64,000 nt of DNA, taken from Novosphingobium huizhouense (lineage in GTDB: Bacteria; Pseudomonadota; Alphaproteobacteria; Sphingomonadales; Sphingomonadaceae). The stretch spans positions 1,607,129 to 1,671,128 of the forward strand of contig NZ_JAILXZ010000001.1 in NCBI RefSeq assembly GCF_020179475.1. Direction: 5' to 3'. A model generated the notes under the pieces. It ran no database searches. It saw nothing but the letters and a program-made list of their open reading frames with translations, and was not told the DNA's origin. The number at the start of each line of letters is the position of its first letter. Position 1 is the stretch's first letter. The position numbers were made by a program, and so were the translations under genes. Positions 16,508 through 28,187 of the stretch are shown one piece after another.

Positions 16508-17048
16508 ACCACCTCCAATTGGGATTTATCATGGGGTTATTGGCGGTAATCGACCCCGTCAAGGCAATGTGTTCGCTGGACGCAATAGAAGGCAAGGCGA
16601 AAGGAGCGACGGCCCAATAACTTGTCCGGTCCCGACTGCTTTACATCCTTCTACATCGCCGCTTGCTCGCAGTCCGCTTCTCTTGCGGCTTTGCGTGAAG
16701 GAAACCGCGTTTCGCAGCCGCCTTCTGGTGGCGCGATGGCGAGGTCTTCGCGCGGGAATGCAAAGAAGCCGAGCCCTGTGTCGAGCACGGGGCGACGAGG
16801 GTCTTTTAGAGTTTGGGGGAAGGGGGCATGAGGTTGTCGAGCGGTGGCATGAAGGAGAAGGGCGGGCCTTCGACAAGCTCAGGACGGGCGGAGGAGGTGG
16901 GGCGGCGACGCGGGGTGGCGCGGTGTCTCTGCGGGCTTTGCGGGCTCTGCGCGAACCTGTCTTTTGGAGCGGGCGCCGGACCCCTACCCCCGGCCCCTCC
17001 CCGCCGGGGAGGGGAGAGAGTGGCGCTGCTTGGGGAGGGGGGCGAAAC
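16508..17048. repeat. Gene-free region with dispersed repeats
   Basis: This 540-bp stretch between the AAA ATPase start and the atp terminator has no convincing gene. It contains CCTTCGACAAGCTCAGGACGG (16867-16887), a variant of an element also at 23175 and 63984; a GGGCTCTGCGCGAACCTG relative of the GCGCAGAG repeat near 16946; and the GC-rich palindrome CCCCCGGCCCCTCCCCGCCGGGGAGGGG (16987-17015 region), repeated twice at 63.0-63.3 kb. Open frames here are chance products of GC-rich repeats. The left 100 bp are AT-richer and should hold the ATPase promoter. Confidence 0.6.
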
Positions 17049-17076
17049 GAAAAAGGCCGACCCAATGGGCCGGCCT
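17049..17076 (-). terminator. Rho-independent terminator after atpC
   Basis: On the minus strand AGGCCGGCCC, loop ATT, GGGTCGGCCT forms a 10-bp stem (one G-U), followed at once by TTTTTCGTTT. It lies 26 bp beyond the atpC stop and ends the ATP synthase transcription unit. Confidence 0.9.
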
Positions 17077-17101
17077 CTTCGTCAGGTCTCGGGGGCTAGG
17101 A

Positions 17102-17359
17102 TCAGCCTTCGACGTGTTCGGCAAGGACGGTCAGGCCCTTGTCGCCCACTTCGGCGAAACCGCCCTGGACCTTGATTTCTTCGGGGCTTGCGCCGGCCGC
17201 GCGGTAGATGCGGATGGTGCCGTCCAGAATCGTCGACATGAACGGCGCGTGGCCTTCGAGCACGCCGAATTCACCGTCGGTGCCGGGCACGACGACCATG
17301 TAGACTTCTTCCGAACGGACCTGGCGGGCCGGGGTGACGAGTTCGAAGTGCAGCGACAT
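17102..17359 (-). CDS. atpC: F1FO ATP synthase subunit epsilon (short form)
   Basis: An 85-residue epsilon subunit: [40 protein letters not shown] and [18 protein letters not shown] are the conserved N-terminal beta-sandwich. It binds gamma in the F1 central stalk at the cytoplasmic face of the membrane. The usual C-terminal two-helix inhibitory domain (family length ~130-140) is entirely missing because the frame stops after HVEG; short epsilons occur in sphingomonads, and alphaproteobacteria can use a separate zeta inhibitor. ATG 17359 has GAGGACC upstream and starts the domain, unlike the ATG 15 bp further out. It is the last gene of the cluster, 143 bp after atpD and just before a terminator. 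Confidence 0.93.
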   Translation of the reverse strand: MSLHFELVTPARQVRSEEVYMVVVPGTDGEFGVLEGHAPFMSTILDGTIRIYRAAGASPEEIKVQGGFAEVGDKGLTVLAEHVEG

Positions 17360-17377
17360 CTGTGGTCCTCGCAAGCT

Positions 17378-17490
17378 CTCTCCCCTTCAGGGGAGAGATA
17401 CGCAGACTTGCCGCTTGAGCGGCTAGTCGGAGTTGAGAGGGGGTTCTGGCGCCTCGCCCCTCTCCCAACCCTCTCCCCTGAAGGGGAGAG
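17378..17490. repeat. Inverted pair of palindromes between atpD and atpC
   Basis: CTCTCCCCTTCAGGGGAGAG (17378-17397) and its exact reverse complement CTCTCCCCTGAAGGGGAGAG (17471-17490) flank 73 bp. Each copy is itself a hairpin and the pair can form a larger stem. In the atp mRNA this structure lies in the atpD-atpC spacer and could adjust the relative amount or stability of atpC message; it is also typical of dispersed repeats. Confidence 0.7.
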
Positions 17491-17502
17491 GGCCAGTGAG
17501 CC

Positions 17503-19164
<1,662 letters not shown>

Positions 19165-19743
19165 TCATTCCTGCGGCACGTTCGAGAGCACGCGGGTCTT
19201 GAGCAGGGTGGCGGGATTGCCGCGGTACACGCCGTAGGCCTGCGTCGATTCAAACAGCGCGGCCCGCGCGGCGAGGACCGAACCTTCGCCCATGGTGACG
19301 CCGGGGCCGACGAAGGCTTCGGCGGCGACCCAGCACAGCTTCTCGATCGTGACCGGGCGCAGCACGAGCTGAAAGTGGAAGTCGTTGACGCGGTGGGTGC
19401 TGGCGCAGACGTGGGCGCGCTGCGAGATCGTTGCATCGTCGCCGATCACGATGCGCCCCTGGTTGTAGAGCCGCGCGCCGGGGCCGACGGTGACGTTGCG
19501 CCCGCAGACGAGGTTGCCGGGGTGCCAGATCGCGACCGAGCCATAGATGCGGCACCTGGGCCCCAGCCGCGCCCCGAACGCGCGCAGCACGAGCGCGCGC
19601 CAGGCGTGGAGCGGCGGCGGGGTCCAGCGGCAGAGCAGCAGCCAGGCAAGGCCCCAGATGACGCGGAACAGCCGGTTGCGAAGCGAGAAGGAGGGGCCGC
19701 CGTCGCGGTTGCCGGTTGCCTCTGCGGAAAGCGGTTCGGTCAT
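19165..19743 (-). CDS. WcaF-like hexapeptide-repeat acetyltransferase, inserted in the atp cluster
   Basis: A 192-residue left-handed beta-helix (LbH) acyltransferase. The N-terminal segment FSLRNRLFRVIWGLAWLLLCRWTPPPLHAWR is typical of the WcaF-type colanic-acid/exopolysaccharide acetyltransferases (read in two parts, residues ~19-50), followed by hexapeptide turns such as IYGSVAIWHPGNLVCGRNV, VTVGPGARLYN, IVIGDDATISQRAHV and VGPGVTMGEGSVLAA. The catalytic His is probably in CASTHRVNDF. It should O-acetylate a sugar or polysaccharide precursor with acetyl-CoA. No glycosyltransferase genes are adjacent; it lies alone between atpG and atpD. ATG 19743 is preferred, since the TTG 42 bp upstream lies in a terminator. 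Confidence 0.85.
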   Translation of the reverse strand: MTEPLSAEATGNRDGGPSFSLRNRLFRVIWGLAWLLLCRWTPPPLHAWRALVLRAFGARLGPRCRIYGSVAIWHPGNLVCGRNVTVGPGARLYNQGRIVIGDDATISQRAHVCASTHRVNDFHFQLVLRPVTIEKLCWVAAEAFVGPGVTMGEGSVLAARAALFESTQAYGVYRGNPATLLKTRVLSNVPQE

Positions 19744-19783
19744 GGGCTGTGCCGGGGCTGGGGGGCGCGGGCGACCCTGAAAC

Positions 19784-19810
19784 AAAAAGGCCGGAGCGAG
19801 CCCCGGCCTT
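19784..19810 (-). terminator. Rho-independent terminator between atpG and the WcaF-like gene
   Basis: On the minus strand AAGGCCGG, an 8-nt loop, then CCGGCCTT forms a perfect 8-bp stem ending in TTTTTGTTT. It begins 10 bp after the atpG stop. A terminator in the middle of an ATP synthase cluster is unusual and would uncouple atpHAG from atpDC. Confidence 0.88.
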
Positions 19811-19819
19811 ATTGTTCGA

Positions 19820-20692
19820 TCAGAGCGCTTCGGCGCCGGCGATGATCTCGATCAGTTCGGTCGTGATCGCCGCCTGGCGGCTGCGGTTGTACTGGATGGT
19901 GAGCTTGTTGATGAGCTCGCCCGCGTTGCGCGTGGCGTTGTCCATCGCGGTCATCGAGGCGCCCTGTTCGGATGCCTCGCGCTCGAGCAGCGCGCCGAAC
20001 AGCTGCGTGGTGACGTAGCGCGGCAGCAGCTCCTCGAGGATTTCCTCCTCGCTCGGCTCGTATTCCACCACGGCGCCGCCTTCGGTCTTCGCGACGGGCG
20101 CGGGAACCGGGATCAGCTGGGTGGTGACCGGGTCCTGCGACAGCGCGGTGCGGAACTTCGGCGCGACGAGGTGGGCGACATCGAATGCGCCGGCTTCGAA
20201 CATGGCGATCAGTTCGTGGGCGATCGCGCTGGCTTCGTCGAAGCCGGGCGTGCGCACGAGGCTGGTGTCGAAGTTCTTCGCGATCGCGGTCGGGTAGTCA
20301 CGCTTGATCGGCGCGCGGCCCTTCTTGCCGACGAGGTAGAAGGTCACGTCCTTGCCCTCGGCTGCGAGGGCGCGGGCGCGGAGCTTGGCTTCCTTGACGA
20401 TGTTCGAGTTGAGCCCGCCGCACAGCCCCTTGTCGGTGTTGACCACGACAAGGAGGTGGCGCTTGTCCGAGCCCGTCCCGCGCATCAGCAGCGGGCCGTT
20501 GTTCTGGCCTGCCACCTTGGCGGCGAGGCTGCCCATCACTTCGGCGAGGCGGCTGGCGTAGGGACGCGCGGCTTCGGCCGCGGCCTGCGCCTTGCGCAGC
20601 TTCGCCGCGGCGACCATCTGCTTGGCCTTGGTGATCTTCTGGGTCGACTTGACCGAGTTGATCCGGCCCTTGAGTTCCTTGAGTGAAGCCAC
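19820..20692 (-). CDS. atpG: F1FO ATP synthase subunit gamma
   Basis: A 290-residue central-stalk subunit. The conserved N-terminal coiled-coil [24 protein letters not shown] and the C-terminal helix with [20 protein letters not shown] and [16 protein letters not shown] are diagnostic; [20 protein letters not shown] is the conserved Rossmann-like core. It transmits FO rotation to the beta subunits. Start ATG 20692 gives the conserved terminus. It follows atpA with a 110-bp spacer occupied by a palindromic repeat, and is followed by a terminator rather than atpD. Confidence 0.96.
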   Translation of the reverse strand: MASLKELKGRINSVKSTQKITKAKQMVAAAKLRKAQAAAEAARPYASRLAEVMGSLAAKVAGQNNGPLLMRGTGSDKRHLLVVVNTDKGLCGGLNSNIVKEAKLRARALAAEGKDVTFYLVGKKGRAPIKRDYPTAIAKNFDTSLVRTPGFDEASAIAHELIAMFEAGAFDVAHLVAPKFRTALSQDPVTTQLIPVPAPVAKTEGGAVVEYEPSEEEILEELLPRYVTTQLFGALLEREASEQGASMTAMDNATRNAGELINKLTIQYNRSRQAAITTELIEIIAGAEAL

Positions 20693-20712
20693 TCTATCGG
20701 TTCCTCTAAATC

Positions 20713-20790
20713 GTCACCCCGGACTTGATCCGGGGTCCCGCCTGGTTTTGCCCCGCAAGAGCGGGACCCCGGCGCGGAGGCCGGGGTGAC
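20713..20790. repeat. Palindromic GTCACCCCGG...CCGGGGTGAC repeat between atpA and atpG
   Basis: The element opens with GTCACCCCGGACTTGATCC and closes with GGAGGCCGGGGTGAC; the inner parts GGGGTCCCGC and GCGGGACCCC are also complementary, so the whole 78 bp folds into one long imperfect hairpin. A related element is at 27961-28044 and half of one at 48050-48073. It is a dispersed extragenic palindrome, here inside an operon where it may affect atpA/atpG mRNA processing. Confidence 0.8.
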
Positions 20791-20802
20791 GGGAAAAGGG
20801 CG

Positions 20803-22919
<2,117 letters not shown>

Positions 22920-23225
22920 GCGCCTGTGTCCCCTTCGTACCGATGAGTCGGGCAGGCACGCATGTCGCGCGAAAACTCACGCAACGGCCCGCAGACGGGG
23001 CGCGCCTAGCAACGTCGACCCCGGATGACAAGAGAGCAGATGCCAGGCGGCGGCGAAGCGCGCGCAGACGTATGCGCGCGGGCTGTGCGCCGGGGTTCGT
23101 CCTTGCGGCTTGCGGGCTTGCCGTCGGGCAGTGCGGGTTTGCGAGCCTGGGGCGCCACGTGAAGAAAAGGGCAGCCCTTCGACAGGCTCAGGGCAGACGG
23201 GGGTGGGGCATTGCCCCGGGCGCGA
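22920..23225. other. Gene-free region upstream of atpH with a dispersed repeat
   Basis: These 306 bp should hold the atp operon promoter near 22930-23000. CCCTTCGACAGGCTCAGGGC (23175-23194) is a dispersed element also seen at 16867 and at the right edge of the window. Nothing codes convincingly here. Confidence 0.55.
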
Positions 23226-24782
23226 TCAGGGCGTCGGCTGGCAGTTGTAGCGCATGCGTTCGTTGGGTTCGGCGGGCAGCAGCGCGGTGATCGCGCGTTG
23301 CGCCGCGCCGAACTGGCGGGCGGCGTCCTCGCCCGCGCCGCAAGCAGGCGCGACGATCTTGCTCCGCGCGGCGCGCGCCTGGGTCATCGCGTCGAGCCCC
23401 ATCAGGAAGCGTTCGACGGTATAGCCGCGGCTGGCGGGATCGTAGTGGGTGACCGAGATCGTGTCCTCGCCGTTGGGGACGAGCACGCGGCTCCAGCCGT
23501 CTTCGGCAAGGCCGTACTGGGTGCGGCCGTTGACGCAGCCGTCGGCGCTCCAGTCGAGCGGCACGTCGGTGATGTCCGAGACGGTGACGCGGCTGCGGCT
23601 GGTGTCGATCACGCAGGTCATCGGCCCGGTGCCGGCGGCGCGCGCAGGGAGCGGTTCGGCGCTGGCAGACGCGCTGGCTTCGGGTTCGGCAAGCATGTCC
23701 TGCGCCCGCTCGTCGATGCTGGCGAGCGAGGGGCGCAGCAGCCAGGCGACGACGGCGCCGAGCACCAGCGCGCCGGCGAGGCCGCCGAACACCTTCATCG
23801 CCCGCGCTTCGCCGCGCTGGCCCTGCAGGAACGCCCAGCCGCCCATGGCGAGCGCGCCGACCAGCAGCAGCACGGCGAGCGCGAGGCCGTTGTCGCGTTC
23901 CGCCAGCACGGCAAGCTCGGCATCGCGGCGCGCCTTGTCCTGCGCGCGCTGGCGGGCTTCGAGGCGGCCCTGCTGCTCGGCGGCGGCGCGCGCCTGCTCG
24001 CCCATCGCGCGGGTGGCGTCGGCGCGGTCGAGATCGGCGATCGAGGTGCAGGGAAGGCCACTGGTGTGCGGCTCGACCCCGGCCTGGCGGAGGAAGGCGG
24101 CGAGTTCGCGCATCGAGATGGCGAAGAAGAACGAGGAATCGGTGCCGTTGTCGCTGACCGTGCCGAAGCTGTTCACGCCGACGACGCGGCCGCACGAATC
24201 GAGCAGCGGCCCGCCCGAATTGCCAGAGCCCAGGGGCGCGGTGTGGAGGATCGTGTCGAACTGCTTCGACGAGCGCCCGGCCGAGACATAGCCGCGCGTC
24301 TTGACCGCGGCCTGTGGCGTGACGAGGTCGGCCATCGACAGGCCTTGCGCCATGTCGACATTGCCGGGGTAGCCGACCGCGAAGACTTCGGCGCTGTCCT
24401 GCACCGCGCCGGGATAGAGCGTGGCGGCGGGCAGCATTCCCTTTCCGTCGATGCGCAGCAGCGCGAGGTCGTTGCGCGGCGATGTGGCGACGAGGCTTGC
24501 CTGCACGCCGGCGCGGCCCTGCGGCGGGACGACGCCGACGAGCAGCGAATCGTCCTCCTGCAGCTGCTCGACGACATGCGCGTTGGTGACGACGAGGTTC
24601 GGCGCAACGGCAAAGCCGGTGCCGTGGCCGACGATGCTGGCGCGCGTTCCGTCGGTCTCGAGGATCACCACGCGCACCACGCTGCGGCTGGCGGCGGCGA
24701 TGTCCGCCGGATCGGCGAGCGCCGACGGGGCGAGGAGGACCAGCGCGAGCGCGGCGAGAAGGCGGGCGACCAGCTTCGACAT
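23226..24782 (-). CDS. Membrane-anchored trypsin-like serine protease
   Basis: A 518-residue protein. A signal peptide (residues ~1-23, VARLLAALALVLLAPSALA) is followed by a chymotrypsin/HtrA-like protease domain with the triad His69 (VVTNAHVVEQ), Asp105 (RNDLALLRI) and Ser189 (GSGNSGGPLLD). Residues ~265-300 are a charged, probably coiled-coil stretch; two transmembrane helices follow, GLALAVLLLVGALAMGGWAF and VFGGLAGALVLGAVVAWLL. The C-terminal ~150 residues form an unrecognised domain with several cysteines. It is probably a periplasmic protease tethered to the inner membrane; no PDZ domain is visible. ATG 24782 is chosen because it starts the signal peptide. It is divergent from the DUF1203 operon with 130 bp between. 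Confidence 0.82.
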   Translation of the reverse strand: MSKLVARLLAALALVLLAPSALADPADIAAASRSVVRVVILETDGTRASIVGHGTGFAVAPNLVVTNAHVVEQLQEDDSLLVGVVPPQGRAGVQASLVATSPRNDLALLRIDGKGMLPAATLYPGAVQDSAEVFAVGYPGNVDMAQGLSMADLVTPQAAVKTRGYVSAGRSSKQFDTILHTAPLGSGNSGGPLLDSCGRVVGVNSFGTVSDNGTDSSFFFAISMRELAAFLRQAGVEPHTSGLPCTSIADLDRADATRAMGEQARAAAEQQGRLEARQRAQDKARRDAELAVLAERDNGLALAVLLLVGALAMGGWAFLQGQRGEARAMKVFGGLAGALVLGAVVAWLLRPSLASIDERAQDMLAEPEASASASAEPLPARAAGTGPMTCVIDTSRSRVTVSDITDVPLDWSADGCVNGRTQYGLAEDGWSRVLVPNGEDTISVTHYDPASRGYTVERFLMGLDAMTQARAARSKIVAPACGAGEDAARQFGAAQRAITALLPAEPNERMRYNCQPTP

Positions 24783-24912
24783 GCGCGGACTTCTTGCCGC
24801 CTTTCGCTTTGACCGCAAGCGGCAGGACGCGCCGATGCGTCCGCTGCGGCAAGAACAGCGGGCGGCCGGTCGCGGTCGCGGCCGACGAGGCCCCCCTGAA
24901 GGAGACCATGCC

Positions 24913-25395
24913 ATGACCTATCGCATCGAGGGACTCGATCCCGCTGCCTTCGCCCCGCTGTTCGGACTCTCCGACGACGCGCTCGCGGCGCAAGGCGCGC
25001 GGCGGGTGGTCGCGGCGGCGGACCGGGGCTTTCCCTGCCGCGTGACGCTCGAGGACGCGCGGGCGGGCGAGGCGCTGCTGCTGCTCCACCATGTCAGCCA
25101 CGACGTCGCCACGCCCTATCGCAGCGCCTATGCGATCTACGTGCGCGAAGGGGCGGACGCGCGGGCGGCGCCGCATGTCGACCGCCTGCCGCCGGTCTTC
25201 GCCGGGCGCCCGATCGGTCTGCGCGGGTTCGACGAGGCGGGCATGCTGCGCGCGGCGCGGCTGATGCTGCCGGACCAGGGCGACGGGCCGGTGCGCGACC
25301 TGTTCGCCGATCCGGCGATCGCCTATATCGATGCGCACAACGCCGCGCACGGGTGCTTCGTCGCCCGGATCGCGCGCGAGGGAGACGCTGCGTGA
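24913..25395 (+). CDS. DUF1203 domain protein
   Basis: A 160-residue cytoplasmic protein of the DUF1203 family: YRIEGLDPAAFAPLFGLSD at the start, CRVTLEDARAGEALLLLHH in the middle and AYIDAHNAAHGCFVARI at the end match the family pattern. No function is established for DUF1203. ATG 24913 has AAGGAG (24899-24904) with good spacing. Its stop overlaps the GTG start of the Ada-like gene (GTGA), so the two are translationally coupled, hinting at a link to alkylation repair; this is inference. Confidence 0.8.
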   Translation: MTYRIEGLDPAAFAPLFGLSDDALAAQGARRVVAAADRGFPCRVTLEDARAGEALLLLHHVSHDVATPYRSAYAIYVREGADARAAPHVDRLPPVFAGRPIGLRGFDEAGMLRAARLMLPDQGDGPVRDLFADPAIAYIDAHNAAHGCFVARIAREGDAA

Positions 25396-26441
25396 GCGCC
25401 ACGACCGCGATTGCCGACGACGAAGCGTGGAGCGCCGTGCTGGCGCGCGACCGGGCGTTCGACGGGCGCTTCGTCACCGGCGTGCTGTCCACCGGGATCT
25501 ATTGCCGGCCGAGCTGCGCGGCGCGGCATCCGCGGCGCGCGAACGTGCGCTTCTTCGCGGATGGCGCGGGCGCGCGGGCGGCGGGGCTGAGGCCCTGCCT
25601 GCGCTGCTCGCCCGACGACGTGGCGCGCGATGAACGCGCGGTGCTGGCGGCGATAGCGGCCATCCGCAGCGCTGGCCAGCCGCTGGCGCTCGCCGATCTC
25701 GCCGCGCAGGCGGGCTATTCGCCGACGCATTTCCAACGGGTCTTCGCCCGCCACACCGGCCTCTCGCCCGCCGCCTATGCCCGCGCGCTGCGCGCCGAGC
25801 GCGCGGCCGAGGCGCTGAGCGGCGAGGACAGCGTGACGCAAGCGATCTACGAGGCGGGATTTTCGGGGCCGTCGCGGTTCTACGCCGCAAACGAGGGGAG
25901 ACTGGGCATGGCGCCATCGGCGTGGGTCAACGGCGGGGCGGGGGTGACGATCCGCTGGGCGGTCGTCGATACCTCGCTGGGGGCGATGCTGGTGGCCGCG
26001 ACCGACAAGGGGGTGTGCCGTCTCTCCTTCGCCGAAGGGCCCGAGGCGCTCGCCCGGCGCTTCCCCAGGGCCGAGCTGGTCGAAGGCGGCGAGGACTTCG
26101 CCGCGCTGCTGGCGCAAGTGGTGGCGGCGGTCGAGGCGCCGGGGAGTGCCGCGCACATCCCACTCGATGTGCGCGGCACCGCGTTCCAGGAGGCGGTGTG
26201 GCGCGAGCTGCAGCGCATCCCGCCGGGCGAGACGCGCAGCTATGCCCAGATCGCGGCCGCAGTGGGCAAGCCCGGCGCGGTGCGCGCGGCGGGCAGCGCC
26301 AACGGGGCCAACAACGTCGCCGTGCTGATCCCCTGTCACCGCGTGGTGCGATCGGACGGTAGCCTTGGCGGCTATGCCTATGGCCTTGCGATAAAGCAGG
26401 CGCTGCTCGATAAGGAGGGCGGACGCGACGTAGGGGGGTAA
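25392..26441 (+). CDS. ada: Ada-type bifunctional regulator and O6-methylguanine-DNA methyltransferase
   Basis: A 349-residue fusion of all three Ada modules. Residues ~8-80 are the zinc/phosphotriester-methyl acceptor domain with YCRPSC and CLRC cysteines; ~90-175 an AraC-type double HTH (LADLAAQAGYSPTHFQRVF, then AIYEAGFSGPSRFYAAN); ~185-349 the methyltransferase domain with the helix-turn-helix QIAAAVGKPGAVRAAGSAN and the active-site IPCHRVV cysteine. It repairs methylated bases and, once methylated on the N-terminal domain, activates the adaptive response. GTG 25392 overlaps the DUF1203 stop and has GGGAG upstream. A CPBP protease gene begins 2 bp after the stop. Confidence 0.92.
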   Translation: MSATTAIADDEAWSAVLARDRAFDGRFVTGVLSTGIYCRPSCAARHPRRANVRFFADGAGARAAGLRPCLRCSPDDVARDERAVLAAIAAIRSAGQPLALADLAAQAGYSPTHFQRVFARHTGLSPAAYARALRAERAAEALSGEDSVTQAIYEAGFSGPSRFYAANEGRLGMAPSAWVNGGAGVTIRWAVVDTSLGAMLVAATDKGVCRLSFAEGPEALARRFPRAELVEGGEDFAALLAQVVAAVEAPGSAAHIPLDVRGTAFQEAVWRELQRIPPGETRSYAQIAAAVGKPGAVRAAGSANGANNVAVLIPCHRVVRSDGSLGGYAYGLAIKQALLDKEGGRDVGG

Positions 26442-26443
26442 CC

Positions 26444-27343
26444 ATGGCCACTTCTGCGCGCGATCTTGCGCCTGGTACGTTTTCACGCATCCTTGCCCAT
26501 CCGCTGACCTTGCTGATCCTTGGCGAGGCGCTGGTCGGCTTTCCGGCGATCGTTCTCGCCAGCTTCGGTCCCAACCAGATCCGGGCGATCAACCCGGCGC
26601 TGGTGTTCCCGTTCACCGTCGCGGCGGTAATGGCGACGTTTCTGGCGTACCGCGCGTTCAAGCGATGGATCGAACGCAAGCCCGATGGCGAACTGCCGCT
26701 CGGCATGGGTTCGCTGAAAGAGGTGACGGGTGGCTTCGCGCTCGGCGTTGCGCTGTTCAGCCTGCTTGTCGGCGCGGTGGCGCTGATGGGCGGGCTGAAG
26801 GTTACCGGCATGGGGCACGGCACGATCTTCTTCCCCATTGCGGCGATGTCGCTTGCGGCGGGGGTCAACGAGGAAGTGATGTTCCGCGCCATCGGCTTCC
26901 GCTTCGTGGAAAAGCTGGGCGGCAGCATCGTCGGCCTGTTCGCCGCCTCGCAGTTCTTCGGCGTGGCGCACCTTGCCAATCCCGGCGCGTCGCTGTTCGC
27001 GGCGGTGGCGATCGCGGTCGAGGCGGGCATCCTGCTCGGCGCGGCCTACATGGTCACGCGGAGGCTGTGGCTGGCGGTGGGGCTCCACGCCGGCTGGAAC
27101 TTCACCCAAGGGTTCATCTGGTCGATCCCGGTTTCGGGCAATCCGGCGGGCGACGGCCTGTTCCTGACCGAACGCAACGGCCCCGACTGGCTGACCGGCG
27201 GCGCCTTCGGGCTCGAGGCGTCGGCGGTGACGCTGGTGATCGCGACGATCGCCGGCCTCATCATGCTGCGCATCGCGATCAGGCGCGGACACTGGGTGCC
27301 GTTCGGCTGGCTTCCCCCGACGGACGAGGCGAAAAGCGCTTAA
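26444..27343 (+). CDS. CPBP (Abi) family intramembrane glutamic endopeptidase
   Basis: A 299-residue polytopic protein with roughly eight membrane helices. The CPBP motifs are complete: EEVMFR (Glu143-Glu144...Arg148), FFGVAHLAN (Phe172/His176) and HAGWNF (His215...Asn219). Relatives include Rce1 prenyl-protein proteases and bacteriocin-immunity proteins. It follows the Ada gene by 2 bp and is therefore probably co-transcribed with it; why a membrane protease would be in a DNA-repair operon is unclear. ATG 26444 is the only sensible start. Confidence 0.88.
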   Translation: MATSARDLAPGTFSRILAHPLTLLILGEALVGFPAIVLASFGPNQIRAINPALVFPFTVAAVMATFLAYRAFKRWIERKPDGELPLGMGSLKEVTGGFALGVALFSLLVGAVALMGGLKVTGMGHGTIFFPIAAMSLAAGVNEEVMFRAIGFRFVEKLGGSIVGLFAASQFFGVAHLANPGASLFAAVAIAVEAGILLGAAYMVTRRLWLAVGLHAGWNFTQGFIWSIPVSGNPAGDGLFLTERNGPDWLTGGAFGLEASAVTLVIATIAGLIMLRIAIRRGHWVPFGWLPPTDEAKSA

Positions 27344-27398
27344 CGCACGGGCCGGTTTCGGGCAGGCTGCGCGCGAACGACAATCGGGGAGAGAAACG

Positions 27399-27899
27399 AT
27401 GGCCTTTACACTGGAACCGGGCTGGCCGCAGAGCTTGCGCGAGGCTTTTGCACATATCGGGACGGTGACCAGCCCGAGCGTCGACGACATCAAGATCATG
27501 GCGCTGGTCGAGGCCGCGAGCGAGACGCTCTACCAGCTTTCGGCCAAGGGCACCGAACATCCCGGGGTGATCCAGATCCTGCACAGCAACGGTGCTGAGG
27601 AAATGGTCCACGCCCGCCGCGCCGCGCAAGTGGTCGGCCTGCTCGGCGGCGGCGCGTTCGAGCCGCCGGCGGCTGAGGACAATCCCTACCTCGCCGCCGA
27701 CAACCTGCCGGTCACCCCCATCACGCCCGAAGGCCTGCGCAAACAGGCGCAGGGCGAATTCGGCGGGCAGGCGCTCTACGAAAGCTGGGCCGCGCGCATC
27801 GACAACCCCCAAGCCGCCGCGCTGCTGCGCCAGAACGGGGCGGAGGAAGTGGACCACGGCAACAGGTTGCTGGCGGCGGCGGAACTGCTGGAGGGGTAG
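27399..27899 (+). CDS. Ferritin-like protein with duplicated ExxH motifs
   Basis: A 166-residue, helix-rich protein without a signal peptide. It appears internally duplicated: MALVEAASETLYQL with NGAEEMVHARRA (Glu38, Glu42, Glu67/68, His71) and then GEFGGQALYESWA with NGAEEVDHGNRL (Glu120, Glu128, Glu149/150, His153). Two carboxylate helices plus two ExxH helices reproduce the ligand set of a ferritin/rubrerythrin-type di-iron four-helix bundle. I do not recognise a named family. It could handle iron, peroxide or oxygen. ATG 27399 follows GGGGAGAGAAACG. The preceding CPBP gene ends 55 bp upstream. Confidence 0.72.
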   Translation: MAFTLEPGWPQSLREAFAHIGTVTSPSVDDIKIMALVEAASETLYQLSAKGTEHPGVIQILHSNGAEEMVHARRAAQVVGLLGGGAFEPPAAEDNPYLAADNLPVTPITPEGLRKQAQGEFGGQALYESWAARIDNPQAAALLRQNGAEEVDHGNRLLAAAELLEG

Positions 27900-27960
27900 G
27901 GGAGCGCTGGTGCGTCAGCGCGTGGACACACGCAGAAGCTGCTTGCCCATACCCCCTCCC

Positions 27961-28044
27961 GTCACCCCGGGCTTGACCCGGGGTCCCGCTTTTCTGGCGA
28001 GGTTGCAGGAAGGAAGCGGGATCCCGGGTCAAGCCCGGGATGAC
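27961..28044. repeat. Long extragenic palindrome (GTCACCCCGGG...CCCGGGATGAC)
   Basis: GTCACCCCGGGCTTGACCCG at the left and AAGCCCGGGATGAC at the right, with inner GGTCCCGCTT and AAGCGGGATC complementary, form an 84-bp imperfect hairpin related to the element at 20713-20790. It lies after the ferritin-like gene and may stop transcription. Confidence 0.8.
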
Positions 28045-28187
28045 GGCGTGTTGTTCGGAGGACGCCGTCTGGTTTTGGTGGGAAGCGGTCGCTGGCTCAG
28101 CGTGTATGCCGAACCGCCCATTGAACTTTCAAAATGTGGATCGCTCAGATAGGCAATCAAGGGGATCCACATCAGAGGCGACGAAAC

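Noticed and set aside
16559..17099. Several 60-250 codon frames between the AAA ATPase and atpC
   Set aside because: They span dispersed palindromes and the atp terminator, and their composition is that of repeat DNA.
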